Below, piece after piece: positions 45,970-58,737 of a stretch of 64,000 bases of DNA. The stretch spans positions 1,612,001 to 1,676,000 of the forward strand of contig NZ_CP042430.1 in assembly GCF_007970665.1 (NCBI RefSeq), read 5' to 3'. Within the stretch, counting starts at the first letter, position 1, and every line of letters begins with the position of its first letter. This stretch comes from Baekduia soli. Its GTDB lineage: Bacteria; Actinomycetota; Thermoleophilia; Solirubrobacterales; Solirubrobacteraceae. The notes below the pieces were generated by a model, which saw only the letters and a list, made by a program, of their open reading frames with translations, did no database searches and was not told the origin of the DNA. The translations under genes and the position numbers were made by a program.

Positions 45970-46165
45970 CAAGGCCCGGCGCGCTCAGCGCCGCGAGCCG
46001 GACTTCTCCGGGGCGCCGGACTCCGGCACCGGCCAGCAGCGACGTACGGCGCGGCGCTCATACCGGGCCAGCTCGAGCGGACCCACCCCGGTGCGGAGCA
46101 GCTGACGCTGCGCGACCTCGCCCGCAACCTCCGCCGGGACCCGGCCCGGGCCACCCGGTCGATAG

Positions 46166-48379
<2,214 letters not shown>

Positions 48380-48433
48380 CCCGGGCGGGGGCCTCGACGC
48401 CGCTGCGGTGCCGGCACCGATAGGTTTGGAGGC

Positions 48434-49420
<987 letters not shown>

Positions 49421-49441
49421 GGCCGGCGGACGACCGAGGCG

Positions 49442-49471
49442 CGGGTGTTCGCCCCCTGGGGCGAACACCCG
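49442..49471. terminator. bidirectional terminator-like hairpin after mdh
   Basis: A perfect 14-bp inverted repeat (CGGGTGTTCGCCCC, loop CT, then its complement) sits between the ends of mdh and the convergent winged-helix gene. No T tract follows on either side, so termination may need other factors. Confidence 0.65.
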
Positions 49472-49501
49472 GTGAGCCTGGGCAAGCGCTCTGCGCGAGT
49501 C

Positions 49502-49900
49502 CTAGGCCGCCTCCATGGGGTGCCAGCCCCGGCCCTCCTTGCGGACCATGCCCTCCTTCTGCAGGGCGGGCAGCACGCGGTAGAGGTAGTTCTGCTGGAT
49601 GCCCATCTGCTCGGCCAGGTCGGGGATCGTGATGCCCGGCGTGGCCCGCACGAGCTCCAGCGCCTGGCGGCCGCGCGTGCCCGAGCCGCGCGGGCGCCCG
49701 CGGCGCCCGGAGCCGTCGCCGCCCGACCCGTTGCCGGCGGTCGCGCGCCGACGCGGCGCCGGCGGGGCGGCCGGCCGGGCGCCGACGCCGTCGAGCGCCT
49801 GCACCGCGGCCTCCAGCCGGTGGTACTCGTCCACCAGGGGCCGCAGCTCCTTGATGCGCTCCTGCATCTCGCGCCGCTTCTCGTCCAGGAAATCCGCCAT
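49502..49900 (-). CDS. small winged-helix DNA-binding protein with AT-hook-like linker
   Basis: The 132-residue protein has three parts: an N-terminal coiled-coil helix (FLDEKRREMQERIKELRPLV, about 4-40), a basic Gly/Arg linker with GRRGRPRGSGTRG that resembles an AT-hook (about 60-80), and a C-terminal winged helix (ATPGITIPDLAEQMGIQQNY then YRVLPALQKEGMVRKEGRGW). This looks like a dimeric nucleoid-type or transcription-linked protein. GGAAGG precedes the ATG. An inverted repeat GTCGT/ACGAC about 25-45 bp upstream may be its own operator. Confidence 0.78.
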   Translation of the reverse strand: MADFLDEKRREMQERIKELRPLVDEYHRLEAAVQALDGVGARPAAPPAPRRRATAGNGSGGDGSGRRGRPRGSGTRGRQALELVRATPGITIPDLAEQMGIQQNYLYRVLPALQKEGMVRKEGRGWHPMEAA

Positions 49901-50010
49901 GGGTGTTGCCTTCCCGCCACTGCCGTCGTGTTTTCAGTTAACGACAGTGTCACAGCTCGCCGCTGAAGGCCAACAGGTGAAGCGGTGACTGCGCGACGCG
50001 GGTGTGACCG

Positions 50011-50454
50011 TCAGCCGCGGCCGTCGCCGTGTTCCATCAGGCGCTTGAGGCGCAGCAGGGAGGCGTTGGCCTCCTTGGCGGGCAGGCCGCCGACGATCGC
50101 GCGGCTGGCCACGGCGCCGAGCGGGCCGAGCGGCACCTTGAACTCGTTGCGGTAGTCGAAGCGCGTGCCGCCCCGCCCGTTGTCGGCCAGGCGGTACTCG
50201 GTCTCGGCGTGCGAGCGCGCCGGCCCGCGGCCCTTCCACTCCGCGTGGTGGGGCGCGTCGTTGGTGGCCAGGTACCACTTCACCTTGAAGTTGGCACCCC
50301 GCAGGTGCAGGACCTGCTCCATCTCGTCAGGGGAGTGCGACACCAGCTTGCGGTGGATCGTCACCCAGTCCTGAAGGCGGCGCGGGTCCATCACCGTCGC
50401 CCAGACGTCTTCCACGGGTGCGTCGATGTCGATGCTGGCCAGCACTTCGCTCAC
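50011..50454 (-). CDS. SRPBCC (START-like) family protein
   Basis: The 147-residue protein has the SRPBCC fold signs: ASIDIDAPVEDVWATVMDPRRL with a first strand and helix, a central antiparallel sheet (FKVKWYLATND, THFDYRNEFKVPLGPLG-like) and a long C-terminal helix (KEANASLLRLKRLMEH). It probably binds a hydrophobic ligand or lipid. It lies alone between a DNA-binding protein gene and a nucleotide-sugar-like reductase gene, all on the minus strand. Confidence 0.87.
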   Translation of the reverse strand: MSEVLASIDIDAPVEDVWATVMDPRRLQDWVTIHRKLVSHSPDEMEQVLHLRGANFKVKWYLATNDAPHHAEWKGRGPARSHAETEYRLADNGRGGTRFDYRNEFKVPLGPLGAVASRAIVGGLPAKEANASLLRLKRLMEHGDGRG

Positions 50455-50486
50455 GTGTCCGCCAATCTACCCGTGGGGCCCGCCGT

Positions 50487-51416
50487 TCAGCGCGCCCGGA
50501 GCTCCTCGACGGCCTCCCAGTCGCGCAGCGCGCGCTCGATCGCGGCGTTCAGGCGGTGCAGCCGGACGCCCAGAGTGGGCGCCGCGCGGTCGTCGCGCGG
50601 CAGCAGGTCCCCGTCGAGCCCCTCCATGAGCGGTCCGATGAGCGCGTGGTCCTCGCCGGCGATCGCGGCCGCCACGCGGCTGGCGATCGGCGTGAGCGAG
50701 AAGCCCAGGGGGATCGGCGCGCGCCCGACCAGCAGCGCGTCGCGGATGCGGGTGATGAGCTCGCCGTAGGTCACGGTGTCGGGCCCGGCGATGTCGAGCG
50801 ACACCGGCCCGTCGACGGCGTCCGACGTCGCGCCCGCGACGAGGAAGGCCAGCACGTCGCGCCCGTCGATCGGCCGCGTGCGGTGCTCGCGCCACGACGG
50901 CAGCGGCATGACGGGCACCCGCTCGACGAGGCGCACGAGGAAGCGGAAGGAGCGCGAGCGGGCGCCGATGACGATCGAGGCGCGCAGCGCCAGCGCCTCG
51001 GGCGCGGCCTGCAGCAGCGTGCGCTCGACCTCCAGGCGGCTGGCCAGGTGCGCCGAGGCCGGCCCCTGCGTGGGCACCAGGCCGCCGAGGTAGACCACGC
51101 GCCGCACGCCGGCGGCGCGCGCGGCCGCGGCGAAGCGCGCGGCGGCCACGCGGTCGCGCGCCTCGAAGCCGCCCCCGCCCGCGGCGGCCTCCATCGAGTG
51201 GATGAGGAAGTAGGCGACCTCGACGCCGTCCAGGGCCTCCGCGAGGCCCGCGCCGCTGACGGCGTCACCGACGACGACCGGCACGCCGGTCACGCCCGCG
51301 GCGGCCACGCGACCCGGGTCGCGGGCGAAGGCACGCACGTCCATCCCCGCCCGCTGCAGGCGGGGGACCAGCGCGGCCCCGACGTAGCCGCTGGCGCCGG
51401 TGACGAGGACGGTCAT
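50487..51416 (-). CDS. NAD(P)-binding atypical SDR/NmrA-like protein
   Basis: The 309-residue protein starts MTVLVTGASGYVGAALVPRL, with the GxxGxxG Rossmann motif. VVVGDAVSG, YFLIHSM, VVYLGGL and LRASIVIGARS follow, typical of NmrA/complex I NDUFA9-like atypical SDRs. No YxxxK catalytic pair is seen, so it may be a redox sensor or carrier-linked reductase. Its upstream region holds a large inverted repeat shared with the divergent small Cys-rich gene. Confidence 0.88.
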   Translation of the reverse strand: MTVLVTGASGYVGAALVPRLQRAGMDVRAFARDPGRVAAAGVTGVPVVVGDAVSGAGLAEALDGVEVAYFLIHSMEAAAGGGGFEARDRVAAARFAAAARAAGVRRVVYLGGLVPTQGPASAHLASRLEVERTLLQAAPEALALRASIVIGARSRSFRFLVRLVERVPVMPLPSWREHRTRPIDGRDVLAFLVAGATSDAVDGPVSLDIAGPDTVTYGELITRIRDALLVGRAPIPLGFSLTPIASRVAAAIAGEDHALIGPLMEGLDGDLLPRDDRAAPTLGVRLHRLNAAIERALRDWEAVEELRAR

Positions 51417-51559
51417 GAGCGGGCCATGGTGACCGACGCGGAGCCGCGCCGGGCGCACCTGGCGTCCCCGCAGCCGTCCGGCCGCAGCGGCGGCGGCCAA
51501 GATGCAGGGGTCGGGTAGCAGGTCGGCGCGGTGCGTGGCGGGCATCGGCCCGACGTCCC

Positions 51560-51630
51560 CGCAAACACCGGCAAACGGCGCCCGATTCCCGCTCCGTACA
51601 GGTATTTCGACCCGTTTGTCGGCGTTTGCG
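51560..51630. promoter_or_regulatory. 19-bp imperfect inverted repeat with phased CAAAC half-sites
   Basis: CGCAAACACCGGCAAACGG at 51560-51578 is matched in inverse at 51612-51630 (17 of 19). Each arm contains two GCAAAC/ACAAACG-type half-sites 10 bp apart, one DNA turn. It sits in the divergent control region of the NAD(P)-binding gene and the small Cys-rich gene. Confidence 0.5.
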
Positions 51631-51700
51631 ACAACGGCCCGAGGCGATCCGTGCGATTTGCGGGAATCGACGTTGCGGCCGATCCCGCGGACGTGTTTCG

Positions 51701-51982
51701 ATGCTCGTCGTGGCGACCGAGACGATCGAGCGTGAGCAGGTGCGGGCGACGAAGGCCAAGGGGCGTGGGCGGGCTCCCGTCGCAAGCTGCGAGGACTGCT
51801 TCTTCCGCCGCAACCTGCTGTGCGCGCTCGACCTCGAGGATCCCTGCGCGACGTTCCGTCCCGACCATCCCGAGGGCCTGCGCCCGCCGCGCCAGCTGCG
51901 CTTCCACTTCCGCCAGCCCGGGCGCACGACCGCGGCGTGGGCGTTCCCCAGCGCCGACGAGCAGGCCTCGCTGCACGCCTGA
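51701..51982 (+). CDS. small Cys-rich protein of unknown function
   Basis: The 93-residue protein has a basic N-terminus and a conserved-looking core with CEDCFFRRNLLCALDL and EDPCATFRPDHPEGL: four Cys in the pattern CxxC-x7-C-x7-C, suggesting a metal or disulfide site. The ATG at 51701 has no ribosome site; a GTG at 51710 is possible. The core ends RPPRQLRFHFR. I recognise no named family, though the Cys pattern looks conserved rather than random. Confidence 0.65.
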   Translation: MLVVATETIEREQVRATKAKGRGRAPVASCEDCFFRRNLLCALDLEDPCATFRPDHPEGLRPPRQLRFHFRQPGRTTAAWAFPSADEQASLHA

Positions 51983-52017
51983 GCCCGCCCGCGCCGCGTC
52001 GGGCTAGGGTCCCCGGC

Positions 52018-53124
52018 ATGAAGATCCGCGCCGCCGTCCTGGAGGAGTTCGGCCAGCCCCTGGCCATCGGAGAGGTCGAGCTCGACGGGCCGGGGCCGGG
52101 CGAGGTCCTCGTGCGCCTCGCGGCCTGCGGGGTCTGCCACACCGACATGTACACGGCCAGCGGGGCCGACCCGTCGGGCTACGCGCCGACGGTGCTCGGC
52201 CACGAGGGCGCCGGCGTGGTGGAGGCCCTCGGCGAGGGCGTGTCGTCGCTGGCCGTCGGCGATCACGTCGTCACCCTGTTCTCGCCGCAGTGCCGCGAGT
52301 GCCTGCACTGCCGCAGCGACAAGACCAACCTCTGCCTGGCCATCCGCGAGCAGCAGAACCTCGGCCACCTGCCCGACGGCACGACGCGCCTGCACCGCGG
52401 CGAGGAGCGCATCCGCCACTTCATGGGCACGAGCACGTTCGCCGAGGCGACCGTCATGCCCGAGATCGCGCTGGCGAAGATCGACCCGGCGGCGCCGCTG
52501 GACGTCGTGTGCACGCTGGCCTGCGGCGCGACGACCGGGATCGGGGCCGCGCTCTACGTGGCCAAGGTGGAGCGCGGCAGCACGGTGGCCGTGTTCGGCG
52601 CCGGTCTCGTCGGGCTCGGCGCGGTGGCCGGGGCGCGGCTGGCGGGCGCCGAGCGCATCATCTGCGTCGACCTCGACGAGGGGCGGCTGGCGTCGGCCCG
52701 CGAGCACGGCGCGACGGAGACGTTCATCGGCGGCGAGGACGCCGTGGAGCGCATCGTCGAGATGACGGGCGGCTTCGGCGCCGACTACACGTTCGAGGCC
52801 ACCGGCAGCGTGAAGGTCATGCGCCAGGCCGTCGAGTCCGCGCGCATGGGCTGGGGCCTGTGCACCGTCGCGGGCGTCGCCGGGCGCGGCGAGGTGCTCG
52901 AGGTGATCCCGCGCTATCTCATCACCGGCCGGCGGATCGCCGGGGCGTCCTTCGGCGGGGCCAAGGGCCGCGACCGCGTGCCCGAGCTCGTCGACCTGTA
53001 CGTGAAGGGCGACCTCGACCTCGAGGCGTTCGTCACCCGGCGCATCGCGCTGGACGAGGTCAACGACGCCTTCGCGGCCATGGACCGCCACGAGGGCGTG
53101 CGGACGGTCATCACGTCGTTCTGA
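52018..53124 (+). CDS. zinc-dependent alcohol dehydrogenase, class III-like
   Basis: The 368-residue protein has the catalytic zinc ligands in GVCHTDMY and GHEGAGVVE, the structural-zinc lobe CRECLHCRSDKTNLC and the NAD motif FGAGLVGLGAVAGARLAGA. The pattern GTSTFAEATVM is typical of class III (S-hydroxymethyl-thiol) dehydrogenases, which detoxify formaldehyde adducts of glutathione or mycothiol. TAGGGT (52005-52010) is 7 nt before the ATG, so the mRNA is probably leaderless. Confidence 0.93.
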   Translation: MKIRAAVLEEFGQPLAIGEVELDGPGPGEVLVRLAACGVCHTDMYTASGADPSGYAPTVLGHEGAGVVEALGEGVSSLAVGDHVVTLFSPQCRECLHCRSDKTNLCLAIREQQNLGHLPDGTTRLHRGEERIRHFMGTSTFAEATVMPEIALAKIDPAAPLDVVCTLACGATTGIGAALYVAKVERGSTVAVFGAGLVGLGAVAGARLAGAERIICVDLDEGRLASAREHGATETFIGGEDAVERIVEMTGGFGADYTFEATGSVKVMRQAVESARMGWGLCTVAGVAGRGEVLEVIPRYLITGRRIAGASFGGAKGRDRVPELVDLYVKGDLDLEAFVTRRIALDEVNDAFAAMDRHEGVRTVITSF

Positions 53125-53135
53125 GGGCGCCGCGA

Positions 53136-53156
53136 GGGCCCGCTCGCTCCGGGCCC
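53136..53156 (+). terminator. possible terminator hairpin after the alcohol dehydrogenase
   Basis: GGGCCCG and CGGGCCC form a 7-bp stem with a CTCGCTC loop, 12 nt after the stop. There is no T tract. Confidence 0.35.
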
Positions 53157-53204
53157 CGATCATGTGGGGTGATGAGATCGCCGGGGATGGAATAATCATC
53201 CGTG

Positions 53205-54140
53205 ATGCTCGACCTCAAGCTGCTGACGACCTTCCGCGAGGTCGCGCTGCGGCGCTCCTTCAGCGACGCGGCCTCCGCCCTGGGGTACACCCAGCCCGCC
53301 GTGTCCCAGCACGTCGCCCGCCTGGAGGCCGCGCTGGGCGCGCGGCTGCTGGACCGCGACGCCCGTGGCGTGAGCCCGACCCCCGCCGGCGAGCTGCTGC
53401 TCCTGCGCGCCGCGACGCTGCTGGACGCCGCGCGCCGCGCCGAGGAGGACGTGCGCTCGGCCGCCGGGATCGGGCGGGCGACGGTGTGCATCGGGGCGTT
53501 CCCGACGCTGGCCGCCGGCCTGCTGCCTGGCGCCACGCGCGACCTGCGCGCCCGGCGCCCCGACCTGCGCCTCGACGTACGGCTGCTCGAGCCGGCGCAC
53601 GCGATCGACGAGCTCGTCGTCGGCCGCCTCGGCCTCGCGACGCTCGTGGACTCCGAGCTGCAGCCCATGGGCGTGCGCCCGGGCGTCGAGCACGTGCACC
53701 TCTGCGACGACCCGCTGCTGCTCGTCATGGCCGCCGAGCACCCCCTGGCCGGCCGGGCGAGCATCGGCCTCGAGGAGCTCTCGGAGGAGCCGTGGCTGCT
53801 GCCCGAGGTCGGCGGCACCTGCGCGGACTCCAACATCGTGCTGCGCGCCTGCCGCGACGCGGGCTTCGAGCCCGACGTGCGCCTGGCCTTCGACGACTAC
53901 TCCGCGCTGCAGGGCATGGCGGCGGCCGGCGTCGGCATCGCGCTCATCCCGAGCCTGTCGACCGCCAACATCCGCTCCGACGTGGCCGTTCGCCCGCTGC
54001 GCGGCCGGGCGCCGCAGCGCCGCATCCAGGCGGCGGTGCGCGTGGGGGAGGCCGACCCGCTCGTCGACCACGTCATCGAGGCGCTGCGCGCCGCGGCGCG
54101 GGCGCTGCCGGGTGGCCGCGCGCTCACCGCGGTCGCCTGA
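53205..54140 (+). CDS. LysR-family transcriptional regulator
   Basis: The 311-residue protein has the LysR N-terminal winged helix (LLTTFREVALRRSFSDAASA then LGYTQPAVSQHVARLE) and two-lobed effector domain (about 90-300, from ATVCIGAFPTLAAGLLP). ATG 53205 is chosen over GTG 53202. The upstream dyad GGATG-GAATAAT-CATCC at 53187-53202 and a -10-like TAATCA are close to the start. Its targets are unknown; it lies between alcohol dehydrogenase and hsp20 genes on the same strand. Confidence 0.94.
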   Translation: MLDLKLLTTFREVALRRSFSDAASALGYTQPAVSQHVARLEAALGARLLDRDARGVSPTPAGELLLLRAATLLDAARRAEEDVRSAAGIGRATVCIGAFPTLAAGLLPGATRDLRARRPDLRLDVRLLEPAHAIDELVVGRLGLATLVDSELQPMGVRPGVEHVHLCDDPLLLVMAAEHPLAGRASIGLEELSEEPWLLPEVGGTCADSNIVLRACRDAGFEPDVRLAFDDYSALQGMAAAGVGIALIPSLSTANIRSDVAVRPLRGRAPQRRIQAAVRVGEADPLVDHVIEALRAAARALPGGRALTAVA

Positions 54141-54163
54141 GCCCGGCGCGGTACATTCGTGCC

Positions 54164-54649
54164 GTGGCCCCCGAGCGTGACCTCTTCGCCAACTTCGAAT
54201 GGATGCGCCGCGAGATGGACGAGCTGTTCGGCGACGTGTTCGGCACCGGCGTGCTCGGTGCCCGCCACCGCGGCGGCTTCTCCCCGGCGGTCGACGTCTT
54301 CTACGAGACCCCACCCGGCCCCGACCCGCCGCGCGCGGTCGTCCACGCCGAGCTGGCGGGCATCGACCCCGACGAGATCGGCCTGGACATCGAGGGCCGC
54401 GAGCTCGTCATCGCCGGCCACCGCCGCCCGGCCGACGCCGAGGCCGAGGGCCGGGTCTACCAGCAGCTCGAGATCGACTTCGGGCCGTTCCGGCGCGTGA
54501 TCCCGCTCGGCGCCGACGTCGTGGCCGAGGAGGCCCGCGCGACCTACCGCGACGGGATCCTGCGCGTCGAGCTGCCGCTGGTCTCGGCCGACGCCCGCGC
54601 ACGGCGCGTCCCGATCGAGATCCCGGACCCCGACGAGCCCGGGCGCTGA
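54164..54649 (+). CDS. Hsp20/alpha-crystallin small heat-shock protein
   Basis: The 161-residue protein has an N-terminal arm FANFEWMRREMDELFGDVF, an alpha-crystallin domain (about 48-145) with VVHAELAGIDPDEIGLDIEG, the conserved RATYRDGILRVELPL and a C-terminal tail with PIEIPD. It holds unfolded proteins in ATP-independent fashion. TACATT (54152-54157) lies 6 nt before the GTG, implying a leaderless mRNA. lon begins 8 nt after its stop, so holdase and protease are co-expressed. Confidence 0.93.
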   Translation: MAPERDLFANFEWMRREMDELFGDVFGTGVLGARHRGGFSPAVDVFYETPPGPDPPRAVVHAELAGIDPDEIGLDIEGRELVIAGHRRPADAEAEGRVYQQLEIDFGPFRRVIPLGADVVAEEARATYRDGILRVELPLVSADARARRVPIEIPDPDEPGR

Positions 54650-54657
54650 GTCCGGCC

Positions 54658-57057
<2,400 letters not shown>

Positions 57058-57115
57058 CATCCGGTGGGGTCCGGGTATGCTCGCCGCAGGACCCCCGACC
57101 ACAAAGGGAAGCTGT

Positions 57116-57568
57116 ATGGCCAAGAAGAAGAAGGCGGCCGCGGCCGCCGGCGCTGTCACCGCGGCGCGCCATAACCCGTATGTCCAGCGTGTCGTCGAGG
57201 ACGACGACCTGCGCGACAACGTCCGCGTCGCGTTCGAGGCCGCCCGTGACGCGTTCGACCGGCTGAACAACGGCAAGACCCCCGCCAAGGTCCTCACGGA
57301 CGACAAGAAGTTCCACAAGAACGTGCAGACCGCGGCCGAGGCGCTCAAGGACGCCGGCTCGGCGCTGAAGGACGGTCCGAAGAAGAAGAAGCGCGGGGGC
57401 TTCGGCCGCAAGCTGCTCTTCCTCCTGGTCGCCGGCGGAGCCGCCCTGGCGATCAGCTCCGACCTGCGCTCCAAGCTGCTCGACGCCCTCTTCGGCGCCG
57501 AGGAGGAGTTCGACTACACGTCGACCACCACGCCGTCGTCGACCCCGGCGAGCGGCACCGCCGCCTAG
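57116..57568 (+). CDS. conserved-looking Lys-rich single-pass membrane protein
   Basis: The 150-residue protein starts MAKKKKAAAAAG, has helices with NPYVQRVVEDDDLRDNVRVA and AEALKDAGSALKDG, a basic KKKKRGG stretch, one membrane helix (KLLFLLVAGGAALAIS, about 98-115) and an acidic/Thr/Ser tail. The layout is cytoplasmic helices, then membrane anchor. It has a leader: TATGCT at 57075-57080 and AAAGGGAAG before the ATG. I recognise no named family. A terminator follows. Confidence 0.75.
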   Translation: MAKKKKAAAAAGAVTAARHNPYVQRVVEDDDLRDNVRVAFEAARDAFDRLNNGKTPAKVLTDDKKFHKNVQTAAEALKDAGSALKDGPKKKKRGGFGRKLLFLLVAGGAALAISSDLRSKLLDALFGAEEEFDYTSTTTPSSTPASGTAA

Positions 57569-57601
57569 CGCGGCCCGCGCCCGGACACCCGGCAGCGACC
57601 A

Positions 57602-57621
57602 GGGCGCCCTCCGGGGCGCCC
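57602..57621 (+). terminator. terminator after the Lys-rich membrane protein
   Basis: GGGCGCC and GGCGCCC form a 7-bp GC stem with a 6-nt loop, followed by TTCTC, 33 nt after the stop. Confidence 0.65.
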
Positions 57622-57677
57622 TTCTCGTGCCGGGGGTCGCCCGCCGCGTGCTGGCCGGCCAGCTAGCATCGTCGGCC

Positions 57678-58280
57678 ATGGAGGCGGCCTCCCAGCGCTC
57701 GCAGCTCAGCGGCGAGAGGGCCCAGCGCATCGTCGACGCCATGCGCGCCTCCGTCGCCGCGCGGGGCGTCGCCGGCTCGACGTTCGACCACGTCGCGCGC
57801 GACGCCGGGGTGTCCCGCGGGCTGCTGCACTACTACTTCGGCTCCAAGGAACGGCTGCTGGCCGAGGTCGTGCGCCGCGACACCGACCTGCGGATGGCCG
57901 CGCTGGACGAGCAGCTCGCACGGGCCTCCAGCGCCGCGGACTTCATCGCGCTGCTGCGCGGCACGCTGGAGGACCTGGTCGCGCAGGACACGGAGTTCCT
58001 GGCGCTGTCGTTCGAGGTCTTCACGCTCTCGCGGCGCAACCCGGAGATCGCGGCGGAGTTCGGGGAGCTCGTCCGGCGCACCCGGGCGCAGGTCGCGCAG
58101 GTCCTGCGGGCCAAGGAGGCCGAGGGCGTGCTCGTCCTGCGCGCCGAGCCGGAGGCCATCGCCGAGGTCCTCTTCGGGCTGGGCGACGGCCTGGCGCTGC
58201 GCATGCTCGGCGACCCCGGCCACGACCACCGGGCCACCGTCGCGGCCGGGGTGCTGGCCGTCGGTGCGCTCATCGGCTGA
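57678..58280 (+). CDS. TetR-family transcriptional regulator
   Basis: The 200-residue protein has the TetR helix-turn-helix (RIVDAMRASVAARGVAGSTF, then VARDAGVSRGLLHYYFGSKE, about 18-65) and a helical ligand domain with FEVFTLSRRNPEIAAEF. It stands alone, with TAGCAT (57664-57669) 8 nt before the ATG, so it is probably leaderless. No linked target gene or clear operator was found. Confidence 0.92.
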   Translation: MEAASQRSQLSGERAQRIVDAMRASVAARGVAGSTFDHVARDAGVSRGLLHYYFGSKERLLAEVVRRDTDLRMAALDEQLARASSAADFIALLRGTLEDLVAQDTEFLALSFEVFTLSRRNPEIAAEFGELVRRTRAQVAQVLRAKEAEGVLVLRAEPEAIAEVLFGLGDGLALRMLGDPGHDHRATVAAGVLAVGALIG

Positions 58281-58425
58281 GCTGCGACCGCGCGTTGGGC
58301 GCGGCGTGTCCTCGGGCAAACCTGCGCATCCCGGGCCGGAAGTTGCGGTACGGGTGCGGGAACCCGTGCAGATGCTGCGCGCCCGTGGACAGGGTCCCAC
58401 CCGCCCGGAAGGGTGTGGTTCGGAG

Positions 58426-58737
58426 ATGAACGATCACGGCGATCCCTTCCGCACCGTCGCCTGCGAGCTGCTCTGCGTACTGGCCGACGAGGGTCGCCCG
58501 ATGAGCCTGCGCGACCTCGAGGACAGCGATCGCCTCGGCCGCGCCGCCGCCACTCGCCAGCTCTCCGTCGCGCGGGTCGCCGGATTCGTGCGCACCGTGC
58601 CGTGCCCCGAGCACCCGCTCGAGCCGACCTACCGGCCCACCACGCTGGGCCTCATGATCGCCCGCCGCTCGTCCCGCGCCGCCGCGGCGGCCGGCGGCCT
58701 GCGCGACGCCGCCGACGCCACCTGGGCCGCGGCCTAG
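58426..58737 (+). CDS. small winged-helix-like protein of unknown function
   Basis: The 103-residue protein has a helix-turn-helix-like core (TVACELLCVLADEGRPMSLR, then LEDSDRLGRAAATRQLSVAR) followed by GFVRTVPCPEHPLEPTYRPT, resembling a MarR/PadR wing. The family was not identified. CGGAG lies close before the ATG. Its TAG shares the four bases CTAG with the convergent glyS stop. Confidence 0.68.
   Translation: MNDHGDPFRTVACELLCVLADEGRPMSLRDLEDSDRLGRAAATRQLSVARVAGFVRTVPCPEHPLEPTYRPTTLGLMIARRSSRAAAAAGGLRDAADATWAAA

Noticed and set aside
51531-52007. Frame extending the small Cys-rich gene upstream
   Set aside because: The upstream part covers the inverted repeat and lacks coding character; the Cys core lies in another frame starting at 51701.
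57605-57660. CRISPR, transposase or defence genes anywhere in the window
   Set aside because: I looked for regularly spaced repeats, DDE/HUH transposase motifs and restriction or toxin-antitoxin signatures and found none beyond the integrase remnant.
58281-58425. Possible riboswitch-like leader before the small winged-helix gene
   Set aside because: GC-rich short stems can be drawn, but no known aptamer core is recognisable and there is no supporting context.
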